From Alphaproteobacteria bacterium (GTDB lineage Bacteria; Pseudomonadota; Alphaproteobacteria; RF32; CAG-239), in NCBI GenBank assembly GCA_017650255.1, contig JAGCFG010000121.1, positions 1 through 18,807 on the forward strand: a stretch of DNA of 18,807 nucleotides. The letters run 5' to 3'. Each line of letters begins with the position of its first letter. Position 1 is the first letter of the stretch. Below the pieces are notes generated by a model. The model saw only the letters and a list, made by a program, of their open reading frames with translations. It was not told where the DNA came from and did no database searches. This document shows positions 1-8,352 of this stretch, one piece after another. A program made the position numbers and the translations under genes.

Positions 1-23
1 AATGAAAATGTTAGGTGAAGAAA

Positions 24-479
24 ATGAAACTTAATGAATTGAAAGACAACTATGGAGCAACCAAAAATCGCATTCGCGTTGGTCGCGGTATCGGAAGCGG
101 TAAAGGCAAAACTTCCGGACACGGTCAAAAAGGTCAAAAGGCTCGCAGCGGTGTTGCTATTAACGGTTTTGAAGGCGGTCAAATGCCTATCTACCGTAGA
201 TTGCCGAAACGCGGTTTTAAGAATCCGTTTGCAAAAGTTTTTGCAGTTGTTAATTTGGATAGTCTGCAAAAGGCTATTGATGCCGGTAAATTGAAAGCTG
301 ACAATATTGATTTGGACGCTTTGAACAAAGCCGGACTTGTTAACAAGTCTCATGACGGAGTTCGTTTGTTGGCTCGCGGTGCAGTTAATACTGCAGTCAA
401 CATTTCGGTTAATTCTGCTTCTAAAGCGGCTGTTGCTTTGGTTGAAAAAGCCGGCGGCAAGGTTAATATTGTCGAGTAA
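24..479 (+). CDS. rplO: 50S ribosomal protein L15
   Basis: Large-subunit ribosomal protein L15, 151 aa, a late-assembly protein that binds 23S rRNA. The N-terminus [20 protein letters not shown] and the Gly/Lys-rich stretch after it ([20 protein letters not shown]) are diagnostic, and the length is normal for bacterial L15. I start it at ATG 24 rather than GTG 15, because AGGTGA at 13-18 sits 5 nt upstream of 24 and the family begins MKLN(E/D)L. In the spc operon rpmD precedes rplO. A TGA at 3-5, preceded by two A's that would fit a GAA codon, could be the end of rpmD, but five bases cannot prove it. A strong terminator follows at once, so secY is not cotranscribed here, unlike the textbook spc operon. 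Confidence 0.97.
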   Translation: MKLNELKDNYGATKNRIRVGRGIGSGKGKTSGHGQKGQKARSGVAINGFEGGQMPIYRRLPKRGFKNPFAKVFAVVNLDSLQKAIDAGKLKADNIDLDALNKAGLVNKSHDGVRLLARGAVNTAVNISVNSASKAAVALVEKAGGKVNIVE

Positions 480-500
480 GCACAGTTGTTAAATAAAATT

Positions 501-532
501 AAAAAGAGCAACCTGACGGTTGCTCTTTTTTT
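501..532 (+). terminator. Rho-independent terminator after rplO
   Basis: A perfect 13-bp inverted repeat, AAAAAGAGCAACC at 501-513 and its complement at 518-530, with the 4-nt loop TGAC. The 3' arm runs into a T tract. It lies 21 nt after the rplO stop codon and would end the ribosomal-protein transcript. Confidence 0.92.
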
Positions 533-610
533 GTTAAATTTGCATTGTTTTAACTATTGTTTGTTAGACTTTGGTCAGTTTGTTAAAGAATTTTTTGAAA
601 GGAATTAGAG

Positions 611-1576
611 ATGATACCGGCTAAATTACATTCGGGTTCACATGTCAGAGTTATTGCTCCGTCGCGCAGTATGGCACTTATAAAAGAAGATTGCCGCAAA
701 ATTGCAAATGAGCGCTTGGCAAAGTTGGGCTTAAAAGTTTCTTATGGCAAAAATGTTGACGAGTGTGATGAGAACCTTTCATCTTCCATAAAATCGCGTG
801 CGGATGATTTGAATGAGGCTTTTGGAGATAAATCAGTTGATGCAATTTTGACGGTTATCGGCGGAGTTAATTGCATGGAAATTTTGGATTATTTGGATTA
901 TGATGTGATAAAAAAGAATCCGAAAATTTTTTGTGGGTTTTCCGATATTACTGCTTTAAGTAATGCAATTTATGCTAAAACTGGATTGGTAACTTATTCA
1001 GGGCCGCATTTTTCGAGTTTTGGGATGTTGAAGGGTTTTGATTATACGTTAGAGTATTTTCAAAAATGTTTAATGCAAGATAAGCCTTTTGTTTTGGAGC
1101 CATCGAGAGAATGGTCTGATGATCCTTGGTTTAGAGACCAAGAGAATCGTAATTTTATTAAAAATGATGGCTATTGGGTGCTGAATGAAGGCATAGCAGA
1201 AGGGCGTATGGTTGGCGGAAATTTAGGGCTTATGGACGAGTTGAAAGGCACGCCGTATTTTCCGGATATTAAGGATTGTATTTTATTTTTGGAACATTGT
1301 TCCGAAGATGCGCTTTGGGCCTTTAACCGCAGTTTGGAGGCTTTGATGTTACATCCTGATTTTGCAACTGTAAAAGCGGTGGTGTTTGGCAGATTTGAGC
1401 CTGAGCACAAAGTTACAAGAGAAATGTTGGAAAAAATCTTGGCAAACAAGAAAGAGTTGAAAAATATTCCGGTTGTCGCCAATGTTGATTTTGGTCACAC
1501 AACGCCGATTATAACTTTTCCAGTTGGGGGAAGATGTAGAATTGACAATGGTAAAATCGAGTTGTTGGAATTTTGA
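611..1576 (+). CDS. S66 family serine carboxypeptidase (LD-carboxypeptidase / MccF-like)
   Basis: 321-aa S66 family peptidase. LdcA members trim the terminal D-Ala of murein tetrapeptides during cell-wall recycling; MccF members cleave aminoacyl-nucleotide antibiotics of the microcin C type. The predicted triad is visible: Ser111 in CGFSDITAL, Glu228 in ILFLEHCSE, and His296 in NVDFGHTTP. An N-terminal VRVIAPS motif and VGGNLGLM at 201-208 also fit. The 117-residue Ser-to-Glu spacing is longer than in Pseudomonas LdcA (Ser115/Glu217) and closer to MccF (Ser118/Glu243). The extra loop carries Trp168, Trp173 and Trp189. Start ATG 611 has GAAAGGA at 597-603. No signal peptide is seen, so it is cytoplasmic. 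It appears monocistronic and converges on uvrB with a 6-bp gap. The family is sure; the substrate is not. Confidence 0.9.
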   Translation: MIPAKLHSGSHVRVIAPSRSMALIKEDCRKIANERLAKLGLKVSYGKNVDECDENLSSSIKSRADDLNEAFGDKSVDAILTVIGGVNCMEILDYLDYDVIKKNPKIFCGFSDITALSNAIYAKTGLVTYSGPHFSSFGMLKGFDYTLEYFQKCLMQDKPFVLEPSREWSDDPWFRDQENRNFIKNDGYWVLNEGIAEGRMVGGNLGLMDELKGTPYFPDIKDCILFLEHCSEDALWAFNRSLEALMLHPDFATVKAVVFGRFEPEHKVTREMLEKILANKKELKNIPVVANVDFGHTTPIITFPVGGRCRIDNGKIELLEF

Positions 1577-1582
1577 TGTCAA

Positions 1583-3589
1583 CTATTCATTGATGTATAT
1601 GGTGTTGTCATAAATTCGCATAGCAAGTTTTTCCAAATTTTTAATTTTGTCGCGATAGATAACTGCTTGTTCAAAGTCAAGATTTGTGGCGGCTTCCTTC
1701 ATCAATTTGGTACATTCTTTGATTTGTTTTTCAATATCTTTAGCATCACCGGCATTGATAGGTTCTTCTTTTGCGTAGTCGGTTTCGCTCATCTCTCGCA
1801 AGGTGGAGGAAATACTCTTTTTGATGGTTTGCGGAGTTATGCCGTGCTCAAGGTTGTAGCGCAACTGTTTATCGCGGCGACGGTTGGTTTCATCCAAAGC
1901 ATCTTGGATAGATTTGGTCATTTTATCAGCATAGAGAATAACACGGCTTTGGGCATTGCGGGCGGCGCGACCGATGGTTTGAATTAAGGAACGGGTTGAG
2001 CGCAAAAATCCTTCTTTGTCGGCATCTAAAATGGCAACAAGTGAACATTCCGGAATATCCAATCCTTCGCGAAGCAAGTTGATACCAACTAGAACGTCAA
2101 AAATTCCAAGGCGCAAATCGCGAATTATTTCAATGCGTTCCAGAGTGTCAATGTCAGAGTGCATATAGCGGACTTTGATGCCGTTTTCGTTCAAATATTC
2201 CGTCAAATCTTCTGCCATTTTTTTAGTTAAGGTGGTGACGAGAACGCGCTCTTTTTTAGCTATTGTTTTGTGACATTCGGCCATTAGGTCATCGATTTGA
2301 TTTTCGACGGGACGAACAAGACAAATAGGATCGGTTAAACCGGTGGGGCGAATTACTTGTTCAGCAAAACTGCCATTGCTTTGTTCCAATTCCCAGTCAC
2401 CGGGAGTGGCCGAAACAAAAATTGTTTGCGGACGCATTTTATCCCATTCTTCAAACTTAAGCGGACGGTTATCTAAGCAAGAAGGAAGTCTGAAACCGTA
2501 TTGTGCAAGAGTTGATTTTCGATTGCGGTCGCCGCGAAACATTCCGCCGATTTGCGGAACGGAGATATGGCTTTCATCGATAAAAAGAAGAGCGTCTTCC
2601 GGCAGATATTCAAATAAAGTCGGCGGAGGTTCGCCGGGTGCACGTCCGGTTAGGTAGCGAGAATAGTTTTCTATACCTTTACAGTGATTAGTTGTTTCTA
2701 GCATTTCCAAATCGAATCGAGTACGCTGTTCAAGGCGTTGGGCCTCCAAAAGCTGGTTGTTTTGTCGATATATAGCAAGCTGAGTTTCTAAATCTTTTTT
2801 GATATTGACGATTGCTTGTGACAATGTCGGGCGAGGAGTAACATAATGACTTGCCGGATAAACGACAACGCGATCTAAATCGATTATTTTTTTGCCGGTT
2901 AGGGAATCGAATTCATATATATTTTCTATCTCGTCGCCAAAGAAAGATATTCTCCATGCTCGGTCCTCATAGTGAGCTGGAAAAATATCTAATGTGTCTC
3001 CTTGCAGACGAAATGTGGTGCGGACAAAGTTTTGTTGGTTGCGTTCATATTGCAGTTCTGCTAAGCGGCGACAAACTTCGGTAATTTCAATTTCCTGGCC
3101 GATTTTCAGTTCGCAAGTCATTGCAGAATATGATGCAACATCGCCCAAGCCATATATACAAGAGACAGAGGCGACAATTATAACGTCACGATTTTCCAAG
3201 ATGCTGCGAGTTGCCGAGTTGCGCATACGATCGATTTGTTCATTGATTGCCGAATCTTTTTCGATATAGGTATCTGTCTTTGGAACATAGGCTTCTGGTT
3301 GATAGTAGTCGTAATAAGAAACAAAATATTCAACGTGATTGTTGGGAAAAAACTCTTTCATTTCACTATATAATTGTGCTGCCAAAATTTTATTGGGAGC
3401 CATAATGAGTGAAGGACGCTGGCATTTTTCAATTATTTTTGCCATGGTGAAAGTTTTTCCGGAGCCCGTAACTCCTAAAAGTACTTGGTTTCTTTGGTTT
3501 TGATTAATGCCTTGGCAAAGATCTTCTATTGCCTGTGGTTGGTCGCCTGCCGGCTCAAAAGGACTGACAATTTTGAATTCGTCCGTCAT
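1583..3589 (-). CDS. uvrB: Excinuclease ABC subunit UvrB
   Basis: 668-aa UvrB, the damage-verifying helicase-like subunit of nucleotide excision repair. It receives DNA from UvrA and recruits the UvrC nuclease. Visible elements are Walker A GVTGSGKT (39-46), the DNA-clamping beta-hairpin region starting at [10 protein letters not shown] (92-101), the DEAD-type motif DESH (338-341), and helicase motif VI around [11 protein letters not shown]-terminal UVR domain at roughly 621-656 ([17 protein letters not shown]) would contact UvrA and UvrC. Length is normal for the family. The start codon lies 2 nt after the ybjN stop and has only a weak, distant GGA, which suggests translational coupling to ybjN. 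The stop is 6 bp from the convergent peptidase gene, with no hairpin terminator between them. Confidence 0.98.
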   Translation of the reverse strand: MTDEFKIVSPFEPAGDQPQAIEDLCQGINQNQRNQVLLGVTGSGKTFTMAKIIEKCQRPSLIMAPNKILAAQLYSEMKEFFPNNHVEYFVSYYDYYQPEAYVPKTDTYIEKDSAINEQIDRMRNSATRSILENRDVIIVASVSCIYGLGDVASYSAMTCELKIGQEIEITEVCRRLAELQYERNQQNFVRTTFRLQGDTLDIFPAHYEDRAWRISFFGDEIENIYEFDSLTGKKIIDLDRVVVYPASHYVTPRPTLSQAIVNIKKDLETQLAIYRQNNQLLEAQRLEQRTRFDLEMLETTNHCKGIENYSRYLTGRAPGEPPPTLFEYLPEDALLFIDESHISVPQIGGMFRGDRNRKSTLAQYGFRLPSCLDNRPLKFEEWDKMRPQTIFVSATPGDWELEQSNGSFAEQVIRPTGLTDPICLVRPVENQIDDLMAECHKTIAKKERVLVTTLTKKMAEDLTEYLNENGIKVRYMHSDIDTLERIEIIRDLRLGIFDVLVGINLLREGLDIPECSLVAILDADKEGFLRSTRSLIQTIGRAARNAQSRVILYADKMTKSIQDALDETNRRRDKQLRYNLEHGITPQTIKKSISSTLREMSETDYAKEEPINAGDAKDIEKQIKECTKLMKEAATNLDFEQAVIYRDKIKNLEKLAMRIYDNTIYINE

Positions 3590-3591
3590 GA

Positions 3592-4089
3592 TTATGCTTG
3601 TCCGGCTGTTTCCATAAGCACAGGAAATAGCGCCTGTGATGGTTCCATTCCTTTGGTAAGGACAACTTTGAAAATCGGATACATTCTTTCACACTCTTTT
3701 ACGGCAATGTCAAAAATTTGGGCAACTTGCGCATTGAAGCGAGGATTTTGCTCGTTGTAAAAAACCGAATGGCGAAATACAGGCATTCGATGTTCAGGCC
3801 AGTAAGAGAAATGTCCTACCCAAAGATTGTCGTTTATCAAGGCTAAAAGTTCAAAAATTTTGCTTTTGTTTTCAAGTTCTGCTTCAATATTCATCAAACA
3901 AGAGATGTGCAGGCAACTCATATTTTCTTCAAAGGAGAAAAAAACTAACATATCATTCCATTTGCCTTGAATTTCTACGACAATTTCATTTGTACTGCGA
4001 CGTTCATGGGCATATGAATGAGAGTCCAGAAAAAGTTCAATCTGGTCAATGGGATTTGATGCGGGCTGTATATTTGCAGCCAAATTCAT
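3592..4089 (-). CDS. YbjN domain-containing protein
   Basis: 165-aa protein of the YbjN family in its alphaproteobacterial form. The conserved landmarks are an opening [11 protein letters not shown], the [14 protein letters not shown] strand pair, [19 protein letters not shown] in the middle, [12 protein letters not shown], and the C-terminal ETAGQA (family ETxGEA). YbjN resembles type III secretion chaperone folds and has been linked to stress responses in E. coli, but its molecular function is not settled. I start it at ATG 4089, which has GGAG 5-9 nt upstream. The ATG four codons earlier (4101) has no ribosome binding site. It is cytoplasmic, with no signal or membrane segment. It is the first gene of a tight two-gene unit with uvrB (2-nt gap). 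Confidence 0.85.
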   Translation of the reverse strand: MNLAANIQPASNPIDQIELFLDSHSYAHERRSTNEIVVEIQGKWNDMLVFFSFEENMSCLHISCLMNIEAELENKSKIFELLALINDNLWVGHFSYWPEHRMPVFRHSVFYNEQNPRFNAQVAQIFDIAVKECERMYPIFKVVLTKGMEPSQALFPVLMETAGQA

Positions 4090-4330
4090 AAATTTCTCCA
4101 TAAAAAAATAGGTCGTTAAATCACAACATTTATTGATAGCATTTTAGGTAGAAAAAAAACAATTTATGCTTTTAAGTTTTCCACTTTATTTGAAAAAATA
4201 TTTTTTGGTAAAAATAAAATTTAATAAAATCAAATAGATAAATTTAATATGTTGAAGAAAATTTTTTAAATGTGGATATGTTTTGCAAAGTTAATATACT
4301 TTTTACTAATTGATTTTTTTAGAGGACAAA
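4090..4330. other. A/T-rich divergent intergenic region between ybjN and lgt
   Basis: About 240 bp, strongly A+T-rich, with no coding signal and no hairpin terminator. It must hold the promoters of ybjN-uvrB (-) and lgt (+). On the + strand TATACT at 4295-4300 is a fair -10 for lgt, but no good -35 is correctly spaced. On the - strand, TTGTTT and TATCAA (18-bp spacer, with TG just upstream of the -10) lie ahead of ybjN. Both are weak guesses. It is the longest gene-free stretch in the window. Confidence 0.4.
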
Positions 4331-5128
4331 ATGAACGGATTTGATTTTCCATCTATATCACCGATTATATTTTCAATTGGTGGATTTTCTTTGCGTTGGT
4401 ATTCTATGGCATATTTGGCAGGTATTGTTGCTGCGTGGATTTTAGTGTGGAGAACAATTAAAAAATATTCTTTGCCGATAAGTCGTCAACAGCTTGAGGA
4501 TGCTGTATTTTTTACAACATTGGGAATTATCTTGGGCGGAAGGCTGGGGTATGTGTTATTTTATGGTGAAAGTTATTTCTGGCATAATCCACTGCAGATA
4601 TTGGCAATTTGGCGCGGAGGAATGTCTTTTCACGGAGGAGCCATAGGTGCGGTATTAGGTCTGTGGTATGTTTCGTATTCTAGGAAAATAAGTTTTTGGA
4701 TGTTGACGGATTTGGCGGCATTGTTTGCTCCGATAGGATTGTTTTTGGGAAGAGTTGCAAATTTTGTAAATGATGAACTTTGGGGTAGGGTGACTACCGT
4801 GCCATGGGCGGTGAAGTTTCCCAATGGAGGATATTTGCCCAGACATCCATCACAACTATATGAAGCTTTTACTGAAGGATTGTGCCTTTTTGTTATTTTG
4901 AATCTTTTGTGGCAAAACGAAAAGTTTAGAAAAAGAAGAGGTGCGGCATCAGTAGTTTTTGTATTGTTGTATACATTTTTTAGATTTTTTATAGAATATT
5001 TTCGCCAACCTGATGAACAAATTGGTTTTTTATGGCTGGGTTTGACAATGGGGCAAATACTTTCTTTCCCAATTTTTGTTTTTGGAATTTGTTTGCTGTT
5101 GCGTTTTTATTTCAAGCCTTTGAAGTGA
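4331..5128 (+). CDS. lgt: Prolipoprotein diacylglyceryl transferase
   Basis: 265-aa inner-membrane enzyme that transfers diacylglycerol from phosphatidylglycerol to the lipobox Cys of prolipoproteins, the first step of lipoprotein maturation. Key residues align with E. coli Lgt: Tyr24 (Y26), His101 in SFHGGAIG (H103), and Arg141/Asn144/Gly152 in GRVANFVNDELWG (R143/N146/G154). The signature has Ala143 where Gly is usual. RHPSQLYEA at 171-179 is also typical. Several hydrophobic segments span the protein, and the C-terminus FKPLK is positive. Start ATG 4331 has AGAGGA at 4321-4326; a TTG at 4310 lacks a ribosome binding site. The last 17 bp overlap the convergent GGDEF-like gene. A likely client, the small lipoprotein at 11961, lies in the same window. 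Confidence 0.97.
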   Translation: MNGFDFPSISPIIFSIGGFSLRWYSMAYLAGIVAAWILVWRTIKKYSLPISRQQLEDAVFFTTLGIILGGRLGYVLFYGESYFWHNPLQILAIWRGGMSFHGGAIGAVLGLWYVSYSRKISFWMLTDLAALFAPIGLFLGRVANFVNDELWGRVTTVPWAVKFPNGGYLPRHPSQLYEAFTEGLCLFVILNLLWQNEKFRKRRGAASVVFVLLYTFFRFFIEYFRQPDEQIGFLWLGLTMGQILSFPIFVFGICLLLRFYFKPLK

Positions 5129-6290
5129 TATTTTGGGTAAATTTATATGTTTTTTGCAGGACACGATGTGTTCTGATAAAAACGCTGTTGACGTCACTGT
5201 CACTGCGTTTTTTGTCTGCTACACAACAAGATACTGTGATTTTTAATGGTTTTTTGATGCGATTGATGATAAATTCTGAGGCGGCAATTTGGCGACGAAT
5301 TTCATCTACTTTGTTGTAAGAGGTTCCCTTTTCGGCATTTAAAAATATTATAATAAATTCGTCGGGAGTGCATCGATATATAGATGCTTCTGGTTCTAAA
5401 GAACAAATCTTCTTGCTGATCATCATCATTATATCATTGACTTCGGTTTTTGAAAAAGCTTGCAAAAGGTGTTTGTAGTCGTCTATGCATATAATTCCAA
5501 AGCCGTATTTTAAAGGTAGTTTTTTTGTTTTGATTGAAAAGCTATGGGCGTTGTCAAGTCCAGTTGCGGTATCTTTTCTGATAATGAAAAATAAATGGTG
5601 AACAATGCTTATGAAAAGTATGATAGAGCTTGTTGTAAAAAAGATTGCTAATCCTGAGGGTTGTTGAGAAAGATAAAAACCGAGAGAAATGCAAACAATA
5701 GAATATGCCATACCTGTATTGACAATATTGTTATGCATTGAGGCATGTAGCATGGTGGAGAGTAATGATATGCTAAAAAGAAGCATTCCAAAAATTTGCA
5801 GTCCGACACCATAGTTTATGTATGGACTGATGTCCAATTTTATTTCTGCCTTGTTTAAGCCCTCGGCAAGTGTAAAGGCAACTAAAATTATAATGAAAAA
5901 TTTTAGAGAATCGTAAGAAAAAAACGGTCGACTCGGTAAAAAATAGAAAAACAACAATCCAATACTGCTCAAGCACACCAAGTTGAAATAAGCCGGTGTG
6001 AGATAATATATAACTCCGTATGTGTGCTTGAAATAGTTGATGAACATATATGCCAAAACTGAGCAAATAACAAAGAACAGTGGTTGGTTATAGTTGTATT
6101 TTGCCAAAAAAAGTATGCTGCCGAGGTTAAATATGTAGAAAGAGATGTGCAATATTGTCAGAGTTGTTTTATCAAATGGAGATAAAAACATAAAAAAGCT
6201 TACAGCAACCAGAAGTAATGTTGCCGGCAACCAAGAATTTTTCATAAGCGGAACGACTTGCCGCAAATAGTCTATATATTTTTTCAGCAA
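5112..6290 (-). CDS. Multi-pass membrane protein with degenerate GGDEF domain
   Basis: 392 aa. Residues 22-238 form about seven or eight hydrophobic helices. A cytoplasmic domain from about 240 resembles a diguanylate cyclase. DTATGLDNAHSF matches the family opening D..TGL.NRR.F. CIDDYKHL (268-275) matches the D.D.FK motif, YRCTPDEF (305-312) stands where YRYGGDEF would be, and ITVSCCVA (351-358) matches the TVSIGVA strand. The C-terminal helix matches the AD.ALY.AK..GRN region. The GG of GGDEF is replaced by Thr-Pro, the substrate Asn is missing and no RxxD inhibitory site is seen, so it is probably not an active cyclase. It may bind nucleotide or act as a signalling partner. Start TTG 6290 has AAAGGA 6 nt upstream. 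It lies 40 bp after queA on the same strand, and its 3' end overlaps lgt. Confidence 0.75.
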   Translation of the reverse strand: MLKKYIDYLRQVVPLMKNSWLPATLLLVAVSFFMFLSPFDKTTLTILHISFYIFNLGSILFLAKYNYNQPLFFVICSVLAYMFINYFKHTYGVIYYLTPAYFNLVCLSSIGLLFFYFLPSRPFFSYDSLKFFIIILVAFTLAEGLNKAEIKLDISPYINYGVGLQIFGMLLFSISLLSTMLHASMHNNIVNTGMAYSIVCISLGFYLSQQPSGLAIFFTTSSIILFISIVHHLFFIIRKDTATGLDNAHSFSIKTKKLPLKYGFGIICIDDYKHLLQAFSKTEVNDIMMMISKKICSLEPEASIYRCTPDEFIIIFLNAEKGTSYNKVDEIRRQIAASEFIINRIKKPLKITVSCCVADKKRSDSDVNSVFIRTHRVLQKTYKFTQNITSKA

Positions 6291-6330
6291 TTTTAATCCT
6301 TTCTTGCTGCAAAGGATAAACTGTATAAGT

Positions 6331-7416
6331 TTAAATTTTATTTACGCATTTGATAATTGAACTGTCGCCGTAGGAATAAAAGCGATATTTGTTTTTGATT
6401 GCGTGATGATAGGCTTTTTTCATACGCTCAATTCCTGCGATGGCGCAAACCAACATAAACAAGGTTGATTTCGGCAAGTGAAAGTTGGTGATTATCATGT
6501 CGATAACCTTAAATTTGTAACCGGGGGTTATAAAGATGTTAGTACTGTCGGCAAAGGGGTGAACGAATCCGTTATCATCAGCAGCACTTTCGAGCAGGCG
6601 TAGCGAGGTTGTGCCGACGGCGATAATTCTGCGTCCTTCTTTTTTGGCGCGGTTGATAATTTCACAAGCTTCGGGAGTAATTTCCCCATATTCAGCGTGC
6701 ATTTTGTGGTCTTTTGTGTCGTCGGTTTTGACAGGTAAAAATGTTCCGGCGCCAACGTGTAAAGTGATAAAAACTTTTTCAATGCCTTTTTTTTCCAGCT
6801 GCTCAAAAACCTCAGGGGTAAAGTGCAGGCCGGCAGTAGGGGCGGCAACAGCGCCCTCATAATGAGCATAAATTGTTTGATAATTTTCTTTGTCGTTATA
6901 TTTATCCCAAATTCCGTTTTGTGTCGGTTTTTCTCTTTTTATATAAGGCGGAAGGGGCATTAAACCATATTGTTGTAACTTTGTGGCCAATTCTTGCGCA
7001 GGACAGCAAAATTTTATATGTACTCCGTCTTCTCCGTCTTTTTCTATTACTTCTGCTGAAAAAGTGCTGTTGTCGGGAGAGATAGAATCGGTATAAAAAT
7101 TGATTATATCTCCATTGTGCAAACGTTTGGAATTTTTGATAAAAGACCACCATTCAATGCCGTCAATCGGGCGATATAAGGTTACTTCGACTTTGGCTTC
7201 ACCTCTTGCGCCATATAGGCGGGCGGGGATTACTTTTGTGTCATTAAAAACCAACAAATCACCTTTTTGCAAAAGATTTGGCAAGTCATAAAAATGACGA
7301 TCAGAAATTTGGTCTTCAACGCTTAAATCGAGCAATCTTGAGTGGTCGCGTGGGTTTGCCGGCTGTGAGGCAATGAGGCTGCGGTCCAAATCAAAATCAA
7401 AAATATCCACTTGCAT
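6331..7416 (-). CDS. queA: S-adenosylmethionine:tRNA ribosyltransferase-isomerase
   Basis: 361-aa QueA. It adds the cyclopentenediol moiety from S-adenosylmethionine to preQ1 at the wobble base of tRNA in queuosine synthesis. Family blocks are continuous: DFDLDRSLIASQPANPRDHS near the start, GDLLVFNDTKVIPARLYG, APTAGLHFTPE, LHVGAGTFLPV, AVGTTSLRLLES, ITPGYKFKVIDMIITNFHLP and, at the end, YRFYSYGDSSII. Length is normal. Start ATG 7416 has AAAAGGA roughly 10 nt upstream. The usual partner tgt is absent; the next gene on the strand is the degenerate GGDEF protein. It is divergent from kdsB across about 75 bp. Confidence 0.97.
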   Translation of the reverse strand: MQVDIFDFDLDRSLIASQPANPRDHSRLLDLSVEDQISDRHFYDLPNLLQKGDLLVFNDTKVIPARLYGARGEAKVEVTLYRPIDGIEWWSFIKNSKRLHNGDIINFYTDSISPDNSTFSAEVIEKDGEDGVHIKFCCPAQELATKLQQYGLMPLPPYIKREKPTQNGIWDKYNDKENYQTIYAHYEGAVAAPTAGLHFTPEVFEQLEKKGIEKVFITLHVGAGTFLPVKTDDTKDHKMHAEYGEITPEACEIINRAKKEGRRIIAVGTTSLRLLESAADDNGFVHPFADSTNIFITPGYKFKVIDMIITNFHLPKSTLFMLVCAIAGIERMKKAYHHAIKNKYRFYSYGDSSIIKCVNKI

Positions 7417-7422
7417 AGTCGT

Positions 7423-7450
7423 TTGTCCTTTTCTTTGCGCCTGTTATAGT
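7423..7450 (+). promoter_or_regulatory. Candidate sigma-70 promoter for kdsB
   Basis: TTGTCC at 7423-7428 and TATAGT at 7445-7450 with a 16-bp spacer, about 40 bp before the kdsB start. The -35 overlaps the queA ribosome binding site on the other strand, so part of the match may be chance. Confidence 0.3.
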
Positions 7451-7491
7451 ATATAGATTTTATAAATGCAAGAATTATCAAGGAGATGTCG

Positions 7492-8265
7492 ATGTCAAAA
7501 GTTGTTACTATGATTCCGGTCAGAATGGCCTCTACCAGATTGCCGAACAAACCGTTGTTGGATATTAATGGAAAAAGTTTGTTGCAACGCGTTTATGAAA
7601 ATGTCAAAAAAACTGTTCCGGGAGATGTTTTTGTTGCGGCCGGAGATCAGGTTATTGTTGACGAATGTCAAAAATTCGGGGCAAAAGCGATTCTGACAGA
7701 TCCGAAATTGCCGTCGGGAACAGACAGAATTGCCGCGGCTTTGAAAGAGATTGATACGGATGGCACAAAATATGACATTGTGGTAAATTTTCAAGGTGAT
7801 GCAATCAATGTCAATCCGCAAATTAATAATGAATTGATAGAGATTGTTGAGAATAGCGGCTGTGATATTGCGACTGTCGGAATGGTTTTTGGCTCAAAAG
7901 AAGAAGTTGAGAGTCCGAACAATGTTAAAATTGTTATGGGTTTGCGCGAGGGGCAAAAAGAAGGCAGATGTTTATATTTTACGCGTGTGGCGGCGCCGTT
8001 TATACGCAATCCGGAAAAAGTGAAAAACCACGATTTTTATCATCATGTAGGGATTTATGTTTATAAGGCTTCATCTTTGAGAAAGATTGTTTCCTTGCCG
8101 GTTGGGGTTTTGGAAGAGCGCGAATCGCTTGAGCAATTGCGTGCTTTGGAAAACGGAATGGTTATCCGCGCAAAATTGGTTGATGAGCTGAAATTGAACC
8201 AGCAAGCTCCGGCAGATATTGATACAATGGAAGAGTTGGAAGAGGCGAGAAAATATATAAGATAA
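7492..8265 (+). CDS. kdsB: 3-deoxy-manno-octulosonate cytidylyltransferase (CMP-KDO synthetase)
   Basis: 257-aa KdsB, which activates KDO with CTP to give CMP-KDO for lipid A/LPS inner-core assembly in the cytoplasm. The nucleotide-binding start IPVRMASTRLPNKPLLDING matches the family (IPARYASTRLPGKPL). PSGTDRI (74-80) and NFQGDAINV (99-107) follow, and HVGIYVYKASSLRK plus EERESLEQLRALE near the C-terminus are standard. The residues after QGD vary in this family. I choose ATG 7492 because AGGAG at 7481-7485 directly abuts the in-frame ATG at 7486 but lies 6 nt from 7492. It is monocistronic, ended by a bidirectional terminator shared with pgk. Its presence implies an LPS-bearing outer membrane. 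Confidence 0.96.
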   Translation: MSKVVTMIPVRMASTRLPNKPLLDINGKSLLQRVYENVKKTVPGDVFVAAGDQVIVDECQKFGAKAILTDPKLPSGTDRIAAALKEIDTDGTKYDIVVNFQGDAINVNPQINNELIEIVENSGCDIATVGMVFGSKEEVESPNNVKIVMGLREGQKEGRCLYFTRVAAPFIRNPEKVKNHDFYHHVGIYVYKASSLRKIVSLPVGVLEERESLEQLRALENGMVIRAKLVDELKLNQQAPADIDTMEELEEARKYIR

Positions 8266-8300
8266 GTTTTTTTGAATTATCATGAGCAGCTTCTTTGCTA

Positions 8301-8334
8301 AAAAAATCCTCGGAGTTAATTCCGAGGATTTTTT
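8301..8334. terminator. Bidirectional Rho-independent terminator between kdsB and pgk
   Basis: A perfect 14-bp inverted repeat, AAAAAATCCTCGGA at 8301-8314 and its complement at 8321-8334, with the loop GTTAAT. Runs of A on the left and T on the right let it serve kdsB (+) and the gapA-pgk transcript (-). Confidence 0.92.
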
Positions 8335-8352
8335 GTTGTAGTTGATTTATTT

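Noticed and set aside
2343..2657. Open frame on the + strand antisense to uvrB (104 codons)
   Set aside because: It lies wholly inside strongly conserved uvrB sequence, has no ribosome binding site and its product resembles no family; it is a shadow frame.
4102..4330. Possible replication origin in the A/T-rich gap
   Set aside because: Only one imperfect DnaA-box match (TGTGGATAT at 4271-4279) is present, there is no repeat cluster, and no dnaA, hemE or parAB neighbours. A perfect TTATCCACA at 14708-14716 is isolated inside ftsE.
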